From NCBI RefSeq assembly GCF_024166365.1, contig NC_064827.1, forward strand, positions 75,097,135 through 75,161,134: a stretch of 64,000 nucleotides of DNA. The letters run 5' to 3'. How positions within the stretch are numbered: the first letter of the stretch is position 1; each line of letters opens with the position of its first letter. The position numbers and the translations under genes were made by a program. The DNA comes from Elephas maximus indicus (lineage: Eukaryota > Chordata > Mammalia > Proboscidea > Elephantidae). Under the pieces are notes generated by a model. That model saw only the letters and a program-made list of their open reading frames with translations, did not search any database and was not told the DNA's origin. This document shows, piece after piece, positions 11,131 to 21,700 of the stretch.

Positions 11131-12300
11131 AGGAGGCTGGCTTCAGGTGAAGTGTATGTAGGAAGAAACTTGTTCATCACCTAAAGAGACAATGCCAGCT
11201 TCCCAACTAGCAGCAGAGATTTGTTAATCGGGCCAGTGGAAAGTTGGATGGGGATAGGGGAAGTGCTGAAAGTGCAGGGTGAAAGACGATGGCCGCACTG
11301 GGCATTTTCCCTCCCCTACAACCTCACTAGTCCCCTTAGAAATGGACCATGTCTAATATCACCTCATAAGAGAGGAACCTTCTTATTTCCAAGGATGAAG
11401 AAAATTGTGCTAGGAGCCTAGTACTCTTTGTGATGGTAAAATACTGCCAGCGGCAGAGAAGCCAAAATCAACATTCTTTAGCCTGGATTAAGGAAAGGCT
11501 GGAGCTGAGTCTGTGTGGGCTTCGTGGACTGGGCTGAGAGACACACCGAGTATGCTAGATATGGGGCAGTCTGTGTGGTAACGGCTCCAGCGAGTAGGTA
11601 GAGACTCTCGTCCTGTGATAGGGGACCAAAGGAGGAGCCAAGTCCAGCATCTTTAGCCAAAAACTCCTCTTTTTATTCTGTGAAAATGTTTACCAAACCC
11701 ACCTCCAGTCCAGTCAGCGCTGGCTGGGCAGCAGCGTTGATTAGTGTATGCGAAGCTCATAAAAGGTTTATGAGGAACCCGTTGCTTAGAAATGGAGTTG
11801 AGGGGTGTCCTGCTGTCAGAAAGGGATGGTAGAGATGCCTTTGAAAGGAGAACGGCTGTGGTAGAAAAAATTTGCAGTCTCAAATGCATGTGAATATAAG
11901 AATTGTCAGCTAGTGAAGAGTTCAGCGGCTTCCTCCCCCTCTACCCCTGCTTTTTTCCATACAAAATCTTCTCGATTCCCCTTTAAACAAAATGTAGTTC
12001 CCAGTGTGAGGAAATGTATTGCTGTTACTTGTGTTTCAACCCAAAAGGTTTACAGAATAGTCAGGTTAGGAAAACAGCCCTTCAAATACCCATAGTACTC
12101 TAGGCTAGATTAAAAAGAAATTACTGTCAAGGAATGGCTGTAGTTCTACCAACGGGAAAAAAAAATTCGACATCTTGTCGACATATATATACACACACAT
12201 AAAAAAATATATATATATATGAATGTATATGCATGTATTTGCCCTGGGGCAATTTATATCTTTGCATGGAAATTTACTGGTGTATGGGGGGGGGTGCAAT
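11130..12300. other. Unique upstream sequence with a TA/CA microsatellite
   Basis: The interval is non-repetitive except for a TATATA/CACACA run at about 12183-12222. The open frames are short and match nothing I know. Confidence 0.5.
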
Positions 12301-12800
12301 TAGCTATTGTGTGTTTTGTTAAATTGTTCTTTAAGAACATGTAATCTGACCTGACAGATTTACATTGTTGACAATGTGATTTAAGCAGGGCCCAGATACA
12401 AACTTTCTCCACCCCAATCAATAATTGTAAATCCCTTTGCTGAAGTGAGCAATCTCTGACCTAGTATTCATATTACTTTTACCAATCCACTGCGATAAAA
12501 TTGAACATTTTGTCACCACTTTGAGAAACACAGCCAAACACCTTAAAACACATGTCACACGCCAGCAGCCCCTCATTTCCCTCCTCTGGGAGTTTCTACA
12601 TCTGGAATCATAATCACAGATTAAAAACCTTGACAAAATTGCATCTGAGCACATTCCTCTCCATAGCCGGTACTCTTTCATAACATTTAATACAATATTA
12701 ATACTTGCTACCGAAAGGCAGGAGGGAGGAAAAGGGCTGCCAACCTCCACGTTTCCACATGCATCATGTTCAAACCTGAAATTCACACTTCATGTTTCAT
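12300..12800. promoter_or_regulatory. Candidate enhancer with palindromic ACATTGT-TG-ACAATGT site
   Basis: This is a unique AT-rich block of about 500 bases. It contains a perfect inverted repeat with two 7-base arms (near 12362-12377), each arm a SOX-type core, plus CAATCAATAATTG and TTTAATACAATATTAATAC. No repeat family is recognisable. Regulatory function is inferred. Confidence 0.4.
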
Positions 12801-14150
12801 TTTAAGTTCAGTGCATTTAACAGGGCCCTAGAGAGAGGGCCCTGGTTAGTTCCCCAACCTGCTCAGCTGACGCCCGCGGAGGCAGTTTCGGAATTGTTCA
12901 GATAGCTGCAAGAAGAGGAGGAGGAGGTATTGGGCTCCGCTCTACCTGAGATGGCCCAAGCCAGTTATCTATCCTAGTGCCAGACATGGTGTTCCTCTTC
13001 GAAACAACTAAGGCCCCACTAGTATGTTTTGTCGACAGTGGTAATCAGCAGGTTTTCTGCACGGTGTGACCGAGGCAATGAGCTGATTTCATAAAGACAG
13101 CCATGCCTAAGCTGATTTGCTGCTGACTGATAGCCTTGCACATCAGTATAAAACACCCTCCTTTGCTGAGCGAGGCGCACAAGCATACGCTGGGAAAGAG
13201 GGGGTCCTCAGTGAAGATGCTGGGCTTTTCTGCCATGCCTATGATTCACCCTCACCCCACCTTTGCTTGGAGATGCTCACAAACACACATGCCTGTGCAG
13301 TAGCAAGGAATCACCATTCCTCTCCTCTACAAACAGGAAACAGAGGTTAGAGAGGACAGGAAAGGACAGGCAGTAGACCCCACTGGGGACTCCTGGGGCA
13401 CATGTGATACCTGGAAGTGGACTTTCAGGTGTTGGTGGCTTTCTTCAGTCCCTGCCATTCTCTAACCAGAATTAGAGTCAAGACAGAGTTTAGTAATCCC
13501 AGGGAGCCCAACCAGGGGTGCCCCCTGCTTTTAAAATTTAAACCTTCAGGTTTCTGGAATGAGTAACTAGCACCTCTAGCAGCAGCCTCACTACAGAGGA
13601 GGAAACACACACACACTTCCCTGAGCAAGATCCACTTTGGTGAGTAAGGACTATAATTTGCTGAATGGTGCAAGCAAGTCCTAAAGACAGGACACGTTAT
13701 ACTTCAGGGAATGGAGGCGGGCAGCTGGCCCTGTGACTGCAGCAGTTTTAAGAACACAGCCCTTTCTGCTTCAAGGCAAGGAAGAAACGTTTTTTGCCTC
13801 CTTCTTCTTTACAGTTATTATTCAAGAGCCTCCCTCCCCCAATCCCTAGCACCATACTCAGAGTTTCAGGCCATCCATTGCCGTGCCCAAAGGGGGGCCC
13901 CACGCAGACCCGGCTGGGGCCAAGGAGGCCGGCTACCCTGTGCGGAATCCTTCCCTGGTGGCTCCCAAATCCGGCATTTTCTTTGCCTGTCTTTCCCTCG
14001 GGGGAGACTCGGAGAGGCTGCAAAAATCTGGGCGCCCGCTCGCTTGTCAAGAAGCAAACTGTCTCCACAGTCTCCAAGAGCAACATCCCTGCCTTTGCCT
14101 GGGAAGAGGAAGGAAGAGGCAAAATAAATAAAACCAGTTAATGTTGTAGT
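12800..14150. other. Unique upstream sequence
   Basis: I see no repeats beyond a short ACAC run near 13605 and no recognisable gene. The part from 13860 to 14050 is GC-richer and carries overlapping frames on both strands that are compositional. Confidence 0.5.
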
Positions 14151-14480
14151 TAACTTGCAAATCAAGTAAATCTGTTGGTGCCGTATTTGAGAAATAAACC
14201 ATCAGAGCGTCACAGCAAACACACACTTCTGAACGTCTTCATTTTGATTTAATGGTATATCAGCGTCAACTATCGCTTCCTCTGCTGGTACACACGGCCT
14301 GATGCCGCGGGAGGAGGGTGCCCATGTTTATCACCGAGTGAGATGACTAATTACACCTTGTCAATCACTGGCTATGAAGACATAAAACCAGCGCGCACAA
14401 TGAAGTAGTTGCCTGCAGCGTCAATTAGTTGGCGATTCGGAGGTTATTGCGTGGCCCTGCTTTGGCCGCCTCTAATAACG
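14150..14480. promoter_or_regulatory. Candidate proximal enhancer flanking the 14.4-kb CpG island
   Basis: The block keeps CpGs inside AT-rich sequence and has GACTAATTACACC, TTGTCAATCAC (PBX-like), GTCAATTAGTTGGC and GATTTAATGG. It is repeat-free and about 4.3 kb upstream of the start codon. The combination resembles deeply conserved noncoding elements of homeobox loci, but no alignment was possible. Confidence 0.45.
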
Positions 14481-15260
14481 GGACAGAGCGCGGGGAACAG
14501 CGCACTGATCAATCACCCTCCTTCCGTGGCTCCCCCTCTCCCTCCCTCTCTTCCCCCGCCCGGATCGGCCTCACTTTCTCCGGGCGTCAGGCGCTTCCTC
14601 CCTCCGCGGCCCCGGCTCTGTGGCGCCGGCTGCCCCGGGAGCCCCGGGAAGTTTGCGCGCGGCAGCTCCGCAGCCGGCAGCCGGGAGCCCCGCAGCCTTA
14701 GGGGAGCGCCGGGGCTGGTGGCCCCTTTGTTGGAGAAGGCGTGGAGGGAGCGCTTTTGTTCTGAGTTAGTCACGGTGGCCGGCTGGAGGCTGCTACCTCA
14801 TTATGCGCCCGATCTGCTTGTCTGCGAGGAAGCAGATGGTGGGGAGGTAGGCAGCCGCGAGTGTCCAGACCTGAATTCCGTTCACCTGTCACCTTCCACA
14901 AAAGGCAGGTTCAAGGGACTTAGGGGTTCGTTTCCCTTATTAGGGGGAGAGAGCCGAGGGGCTGCAGTTTCCGGAGCCCCCCCGCCAAGGTCCATTTACC
15001 TGTAGGGGCTTGCCTTCCCCGCTCCCCCCCACCCCCCGCTTTCCCCTCGGCTGCGGCTTCTCACATCGTGTAAATGTCACTCACTTGTCAGGATGTGTGT
15101 TTACAGCCAGTTCCTCTCCTTGTTTCGTGTCCGCGGACAGGACTTAGCGACTGCGCGACGTCCCCCAGCCAATGGGGGAAGATTAGCAGAGTTACAGGCA
15201 TCTGAACCCCGGGCCGAAGCGCCCTGATCGTGCACCGCGGCGGGAGATGTATTTGAGCCT
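14400..15260. promoter_or_regulatory. Second upstream CpG island with flanking AT-rich element
   Basis: CpG density rises from about 14400 to 15260, roughly 3.4-4.2 kb upstream of the LHX2 start codon. The left edge merges with an AT-rich block holding CTAATTAC, GTCAATCA and CAATTAG. Long frames on both strands are compositional. It may be a distal promoter or a Polycomb nucleation island. Confidence 0.6.
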
Positions 15261-15719
15261 CTTGCAGACCCGAGAGCGTCCTAGCCTGGCGCAGAGGGGT
15301 AAACAGACGGGTGTACTCGAGTGGGAATCCTGACTGCCTGGGAATTTGAGGTCCGTCCAGGGATAGGTGTGGGCTCCTGGTCAGAGACGTGGCGTAGGAA
15401 TCATGGTGCATATATGTATGGGGGAGTGAAGAGCCCTAGAATGCGTTTTCACATTTCTTGAGAAGCCTGCAGCAAGAGTTACTGAGCTACCCATTTCCCA
15501 CTCAACTCCGCTCCTCCCCATACACGTCCACAGCTTTCACAGCAGCCCCTCGAGCTCTCGAAAACTTACTGTATCCATCCAGCCCGAGCGCGAGCTCCAT
15601 CAAGGACCAACACTCCAGCTTTGTTGCAAATTATTTTTTTCTACCTCTTAGGCGACCTCCAGATGAACTCTAGTGACTCTCAGATTAGATTTTCATTCCC
15701 TACTTTCTTAAACAAAGTG

Positions 15720-16220
15720 TCCCAGATGCATCAGTAAAACACGCCTGCGTATACGTGTAGGCGTCCCAGTGCCTGGGCGCGGGCCGTGTGCAGGCGTCGA
15801 AGCACACACGTCTTTCTGAACATAAGCGTATGCGCGTCTTTGGGTTGATGGTCCTTCCTTGCGTTGGGCATCTGTGCACTGCAACGTGTACAAACACACT
15901 TTTAACTTGGAGAGTTTCTACCTACACGCAAAACACTGCCTCAGAGAAAGCACGCGCACGGATTTCGGTAGAGTTGCTGTAACACCCAAGTCTGCATAGG
16001 TATACGTGCATTACTGCTCTACAGTTGCCTCTTCCTGCGCCTCACTGGACACATACCTGATAAGCACGTGTAGACTGTGGTTCTCCATTCGTGCTGGCCG
16101 TGTTTTTTGCCAACGGAGATGAACATATGCATTTGCACACACGTACAGGAGTGCTCCTGCTTGGGCCTTCCATGCACAGTTATATGTGTGTTTAAAAGCT
16201 ATGTGCACATGTGGAAAGTA
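15720..16220. other. Cluster of ACGTG-type words in alternating purine-pyrimidine DNA
   Basis: The words ATACGTGTAG, CACACGTC, CAACGTGTAC, ATACGTGCAT, AGCACGTGTAG and CACGTACAGG recur over about 450 bases. It may be a decayed TGTA/CGTG simple repeat that has kept its CpGs. Each word also fits bHLH-PAS or E-box sites. It does not encode anything recognisable. Confidence 0.5.
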
Positions 16221-16745
16221 TGATTTTTGCCGCCTCAACTTTGTGTCCTCCAATATAAACTTCAGAGATCCTGTTTATCCCCTTACCCTGTTCTGGCAAG
16301 CAGGCCATCTCAGGCTGGTGCCCCCATCCACAAAATGAACCAAGCCAGCCTCCAAAGTAGCCTCACACCCAAGATATGGGGACCCAGTAACTGACTATGT
16401 AGTTTTTCGCCGCCATCACTATTTCTGAAATCCCCCATCACTACACACCTAGGAATGGCCTTCGACCACCCAAGAAACTCTAGGTTCAGCCTGAGGCCTG
16501 GGGGATGAGGTGGCAGCCAGGATTTTCCTGAAGGCTGGGTTGTTGTTTCTTCCAGGAGTGGTGCAGCCAGGAGGCAGGGGTCGACTCTATGTCAGTGGGT
16601 CTGTGTGCATGGTGAGCCCAGGGGAGCAGAGAACCGGCCTGTGGGCTTTGGGGTTTAGGCACCCTGTGGATGCCCAGTGTATCTTGGGAGAGGGAAAGTT
16701 TTTAATAGGAGGAGGGGGTGATGAGAGAAATGAGGGATCGATGAG
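16220..16745. other. Unique upstream sequence
   Basis: I recognise no gene or repeat in this stretch. Confidence 0.5.
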
Positions 16746-16965
16746 TTTGCTGAGCGCCTATTACTTTTATATTGCAGGCGTTTTACATCCATGATCTGTT
16801 GTTCTTCACCACATCCCTGTGGAGAGGCTGTTTGTCCCCCGTGAAAAGATCAGAAACAGGCTGAGAGGTTAACATAGGCTAAGAGAGATTAAGTTACTTG
16901 CCTAAGGTTACCTTGCATATAAACAGCAGAGCTAGGATTCGAACTCATGACTATCCAAATTCCTA
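16745..16965 (-). mobile_element. MIR SINE
   Basis: It reads TGAGCGCCTATTACTTTTAT at one end and GGATTCGAACTCATGACTAT at the other, the antisense MIR order. It is one of the few recognisable mobile elements in the 4.5-26 kb domain and is an ancient one. Confidence 0.7.
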
Positions 16966-17040
16966 AAGACATGCTTGCCCCATTCTTTCAGGCCGGAGAG
17001 AGACTGGAAAGGGTGAGAAGTTGCTACTCCCTGGGCCATA

Positions 17041-17210
17041 TTATACCGGATTACCCAATAAGCAAACTAGCACGGGCTTCTGTTTACTTACTAATGTGTA
17101 GTGCACAATTTCATCTTCATGTGGTGAAACCCATATGAAGTTGTGCATTACAGATTAGTAAATAAATACAATTAAGCCCGTGCGTACCTTGCTTACTGGT
17201 TAAACCGCCC
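17041..17210. mobile_element. Unidentified palindromic transposon-like element (MITE-like) upstream of LHX2
   Basis: The two halves are inverted copies of each other across a centre near 17125. The left half has ATAAGCAAACTAGCACGGGC and, further in, TTACTAATGTGTAGTGCAC. The right half read on the minus strand has GTAAGCAAGGTACGCACGGG and TTACTAATCTGTAATGCAC. Imperfect 10-base direct repeats CTGGGCCATA (17031-17040) and CTGTGCCATA (17211-17220) flank it, as expected of a target-site duplication. I cannot assign a family. No other copy is apparent in the window. Confidence 0.6.
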
Positions 17211-17796
17211 CTGTGCCATACGTAGACCGAGCCCTGGCTCGTTTGGTGCCATGAGATGCCGGCTGTCCACCTTCACCCCCCACCCCCGGGAGTCACGACT
17301 CTCCCGCTGGCTCTCGCCTCTCTGGCCCTGCCGGGTCCCCAGGAGGCCTGCGCGGCCGCCCTCAACCCAGGGCGCGGAGCCTGGCCCGAAGGCCGAGTTT
17401 GGCGGGAAGCGGCCAAAGGCTTCCGAAGCTCTCTGTCCCAGGCCTGCTTTCCCCCAGCCTTCCCAGCTCCTGCTGGAGGAAGCCGCGGCTCCGGAGCCTG
17501 CACCTCGGCTGGACAGCCCGGAGTGAGATCTCGAGCAACCTCTGGCTGCGCCTTCTTGGCAGAGAGACTACAGGGAAAGAGGGTTTAATTTTCCTTCCTG
17601 AAGAAATCTCAGGCAACTGTTTTCGTAGCTTTGAAACTCCGAACCCTGAGCTCTCCCTCCTCCCTCCCTTCCGCCGCCTCCTTCCAACCTCGCCCACCAG
17701 CTCCCACCATCTCGTCTCTTCTCCTGACTCTCCCCTCCCTCTCGAGTCTCCCGCCTTCCGAGAGCACGCGCTGCCCGGGCCCGGGGCTCCGGGCGG

Positions 17797-18630
17797 CCAA
17801 TGGCGTGGCGGCAGGACGTGATGTCAGGCGTGGCTGTAGAAAAGGCGCGGAGGCTTGCGCTGGCGCGGACTGCAGAGCCGGGGCTGGGCTCGGCGCGCGC
17901 TTGGAGAGCGTTGCGCGCGGCTGGGCTGGCGGCCGGCGGCTCCTCCTCCCACTCTGCTCCTCCTCCTTTTTCTCCTCCTCCACCTCCTCCTCCTTTCCCT
18001 CCTCCTCCTCCTCCTCCTCCTCTTCTTCCTCCTCTTCAATTCTCCCGGTGGCTCGACTCGGCTCGCTGGCTTCGGAGAAACCCCTACTCCAGTAGCCAAC
18101 TCAGCGCCCAAACGGGTCGCCCTGGGCTGGGGGCGCACCCCGGGGAGGGGAGGGGTCCAGGCAGCTGGGCCGCCGTGGGCACCTAGCCGCTCCGGGGTGA
18201 GCCCAGACCCAGCCGTCCCTGCTTCGGGCAGAGTTTGCGCCCCTGCTTTGCGCCCCGGGCGCCGAAACCGGGTGGACGATGCCCGCGGCGTGAAAGCACC
18301 CGCAGCGGGCGCCGACCCCTGCCCTTGTCTCCCACCACCCCACCCCACCCCACCCCCGCCTACCGCCCGGTGCCCTTGTGACTCCGGCTTTGGCGCCGCC
18401 GCCCAGGCGCCCCGCGATGTAGCTACCGCTGCGTCTTGGCGGGAGTCGTCCTGGCCCACTGGCGCCCGGGGCCCGGAGCCCGGCCTGGGGGCGCAGCCGA
18501 GCTCGGGCGGGGCCGGGGCCGCGGTGGCGATGCACCGGGCCCGTTAGCGCTGGGAGCGCCAGGCAGCTGAGGCCGGGGGCAAGCCCTCCCGCGGAGGAGC
18601 CGCGCCCCCGGCCCCGCCGGTGCCGCCGTG
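17797..18630 (+). promoter_or_regulatory. LHX2: LHX2 main promoter and 5' UTR region
   Basis: This GC-rich segment immediately precedes the LHX2 start codon. It contains a CCAAT box in GCGGCCAATGGCG (17797-17801), a CRE-like TGATGTCA (17819-17826), and a long CCT-rich stretch at 17941-18037. There is no convincing TATA box, which fits a CpG-island promoter. The transcription start cannot be placed from sequence alone. If it lies upstream of 17800, the leader carries an upstream ATG at 17800 opening a 128-codon frame that ends at 18186. Confidence 0.6.
17941..18037 (+). repeat. (CCT)n / (TCC)n polypyrimidine tract near the LHX2 promoter
   Basis: About 95 bases are almost pure C/T on the + strand, built mainly of CCT triplets with T-rich interruptions. 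The tract lies between the CCAAT box and the start codon, so it is either in the core promoter or the 5' UTR. Such mirror-like homopurine/homopyrimidine tracts can form triplex DNA or nuclease-sensitive sites; that effect here is inference. Confidence 0.85.
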
Positions 18631-18750
18631 ATGCTGTTCCACAGTCTGTCAGGCCCCGAGGTGCACGGGGTCATCGACGAGATGGACCGAAGGGCCAAGA
18701 GCGAGGCCCCGGCTATCAGCTCCGCCATCGACCGCGGCGACACAGAGACG
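18631..18750 (+). CDS. LHX2: LHX2 coding exon 1 (residues 1-40)
   Basis: The exon starts with the ATG at 18631 and encodes MLFHSLSGPEVHG... up to the DTET residues that precede the LIM domains. It ends in phase 0 at the donor ACG|GTAGGC. The start context is GTGATGC, with a G at -3 but no G at +4, so it is only moderate. The in-frame TGA at 18568 means translation cannot begin further upstream in this frame. The next in-frame methionines are M18 in this exon and M42 in exon 2, and the latter has an A at -3. This short N-terminal region has no named domain. It sits inside the main CpG island. Confidence 0.95.
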
Positions 18751-21700
18751 GTAGGCGGTCGGCTGAGGGGTCGGGACTGAGAGCTGGGCCGGGCCGATCT
18801 GCGTCTCGGCTTCTCGAAGTTTAGGGGCACTTTGGGGAGCGAGAGTCTTTCGTGCCGCACGGGACAGGGCGCTGAGAATCCACGGGCAGGATGCAGGGCC
18901 CAGAGCTCCTGGCCTGGGGAAAACTCGGCTGCTGGGACGAAGGAGGGAAACACGGTTGAAACCGAAATGTCTGACCGGGAGGGTGGAGGAGACCATTTCT
19001 CCCGAAGTGGGAGCGAAGTCTGACTCACGGCGCAGGCGGCTCTCACCTCACCTCTGGCCGCCGGACCCGCGCCCCGCTCTCTTCGGCTCGGGTGCTGGCG
19101 GTGCCGCCTGCGGCGCCGGGGAAGAGCAACCAACTGGGAATCTTGGGGCTTCAGCCGGCTTGGGCCGCTCCCCACCTCCCCGCAGACCGGGCTCCCTCCG
19201 TAGCTGGTTTCTGAGGCCGGAGTCTTCGCGGCCAGTGCTTTTCGTTGATCCCCGGTCTTCTGGCCTCCTTGCCCACCGGACTTGGCCAAGCCAGGAGCTC
19301 AGAGTTCAGGCTCTGGCCTGGCTCTTGCGGAAGGAGAGTCCATTAGGATCTTCACGACTGGCTCCGCCGGCCCAGCCCCAAATAGCCAGTTCCTCGCCTC
19401 AAATCTCCCCAGAGACTGCACGAGCAGACGCTGCCCAAGCCGAACCCAGAGATGACCTTTAGAAACCGAGGAGGCGGGGACATGGGCGAAGCTTCTTTGC
19501 TCCAAGAGCAAGAGCGGCAGCTCCAGTCGCCTCTTGCTTAGGAGCCCGCAGAGTGCTCAGGTTAGCGACGAATTTGAGTAGGGCCTGTCCGGCACTCGGA
19601 CACTTCGAGGGTGCCCCTGCGCCCCATTAACCATCTCTTAGCCCTTTGACCTGCATTGAGGATTCAAGAGAGCCCCAGCCGGTGTGGTAGAGGTGGCAGA
19701 AGAGCAGGAGTCGGTGGGACCTGCCCTGGCCTAAACCTTTGGCTTAAGGATCCAGAGATCTCTAGGCTGGAGGTCAGGGACTCAGTGCGGGTCTCAGGAG
19801 GGGAGCCTGTGTGTGTGGAGGGTGACTTCCAATGGTCACTCTGCCACTTTTTGGGGCTTCAGCCAAGTGGCTCCTTTAAGAAACAATTTTGGGAAGCTGT
19901 TGGAGAGCTTGACTGGAGTAGCCACCGCTGCTGCAGTCCCCAAACACAGCCTGAGTCTTTCTGGGGAATGGGCAGGGAGAAGAGGAGGGGAGATAAGTAA
20001 GGCAGGAGAGCCATCTAGGCCAGGAGCCCGGCCTGGGCCTGTGGCCGGCTTGGGCTGTGAAGGCGGGCCTGGGATCCGAGCTGCCCGGATACCGGCCTTT
20101 TGGGGTAGGGGTAGAGTGTTGTGCCTTTCTGCAGGCAGCCCCCTCCACGTTTAGGGCCAGCTGGGGCCACGAAGGGAGCTGCGGGTGCCCCTTTCGCAGC
20201 GGCGGCGGCGGCTGGCCGCAGCCTGATGCAGGCGCTGCGGTCTCTCGCCTCCCTCCCTCCGCAGACCATGCCGTCCATCAGCAGTGACCGCGCCGCGCTT
20301 TGCGCCGGCTGCGGGGGCAAGATCTCGGACCGCTATTACCTGCTGGCGGTGGACAAGCAGTGGCATATGCGCTGCCTCAAGTGCTGCGAGTGCAAGCTCA
20401 ATCTGGAATCGGAGCTCACCTGTTTCAGCAAGGACGGCAGCATCTACTGCAAGGAAGACTACTACAGGTAGCCCCCTACCCCAGGACCCCCTGCCACTCA
20501 GGACCCCCACCTCAGGACCAATACTGTTCTTCTCTTTTACCTCCAGTCCTGGGGGAGGGCTCCCTACTCAGGAACCCCCTACTTCAAGGAAATGCTAAAT
20601 GGGTGACAGCCCTTTTCAGAGACAAATTGGGAGCTCTTGGAAAGGGTAGTGACTCAGAGAAAACAGGAAGCTGCTCTCTAGTCTCAGCTTAGCCCATAAG
20701 CGAGCTTGGGCTGGGGTTCTCGCACCCTTCACCCTTCGAAGTTTCTTGGGTGTATCAGAGGAGACAGAAACAGGTACCACCAAACCCAGGCACCCTTGGC
20801 TGGTGTGCAGCAAAGTTGGAGGGAGAACTGGGGGAGTGGGTGCATTGAGGAGTCTTTGGGCAAGATGGGAGTGAAAGCTGGCCAGGATCAAAGGACTGGA
20901 ATCACCACTAACAGACCCCAAGCTCCCTGTTTCTCCTTCTTTTAGGATATAGGGTTAAGGTCTGTTTCTCTCTCTCTGTCTGTCTTTTTCCCAAGTTACA
21001 AAGGTTTTCCAGGTGCTGGTGTGGAGGGTAGAAGTAAAGGGTGGAAAAGGGGCAAGTGGGGAAGCCCTCCTTCCCTCCCAAGCAAAGGCTGTCCTAGGAC
21101 TTGCTCACTCTCTGAGTCAAGTAGAAGCCTTTGGAGGCATGAAAATGTTTAAGGGGAGCTTTTTTTTTTTTTTTCAGGGCAGAACCAGCCTCAGGCCTGG
21201 GTAAACATTTAGTCCCCTCTTGCCCCATACTCCAAGTAAAGGCTAGGTTGTCCATCTTGAGGAGGGATTGACCCCAGCAACAGCAGTGGCACCTGAAGGC
21301 GGGATGTGGGAGAGGGGTTATACGACCATGTGTCCCCACAGCCCCTCCCTCGATGGTCCCTACAGGCGGTTCTCTGTGCAGCGCTGCGCCCGCTGCCACC
21401 TGGGCATCTCGGCCTCGGAGATGGTGATGCGCGCCCGGGACTTGGTTTATCACCTCAACTGCTTCACTTGCACCACGTGTAACAAGATGCTGACTACGGG
21501 CGACCACTTCGGCATGAAGGACAGCCTAGTCTACTGCCGCTTGCACTTCGAGGCTTTGCTGCAGGGCGAGTACCCTACGCACTTCAACCACGCCGATGTA
21601 GCAGCGGCGGCTGCGGCGGCAGCTGCGGCCAAGAGTGCGGGGCTGGGCGCAGCGGGGGCCAACCCGCTGGGTCTTCCCTACTACAATGGCGTGGGCACGG

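Larger units (their letters stand above)
17230..19480. promoter_or_regulatory. Main CpG island over LHX2 exon 1
   Basis: CpG dinucleotides are dense from about 17230 to 19480, covering the promoter, exon 1 and most of intron 1. Adjacent sequence at 16.2-17.2 kb is CpG-poor, so the left edge is sharp. This is the expected promoter type for a developmental transcription factor, and such islands are commonly Polycomb targets in non-expressing tissue. Confidence 0.85.

Noticed and set aside
18423-19289. 288-codon frame on the minus strand over LHX2 exon 1
   Set aside because: It is the antisense of the CpG island and exon 1. The composition is Ser/Pro/Arg-rich with no known domain.
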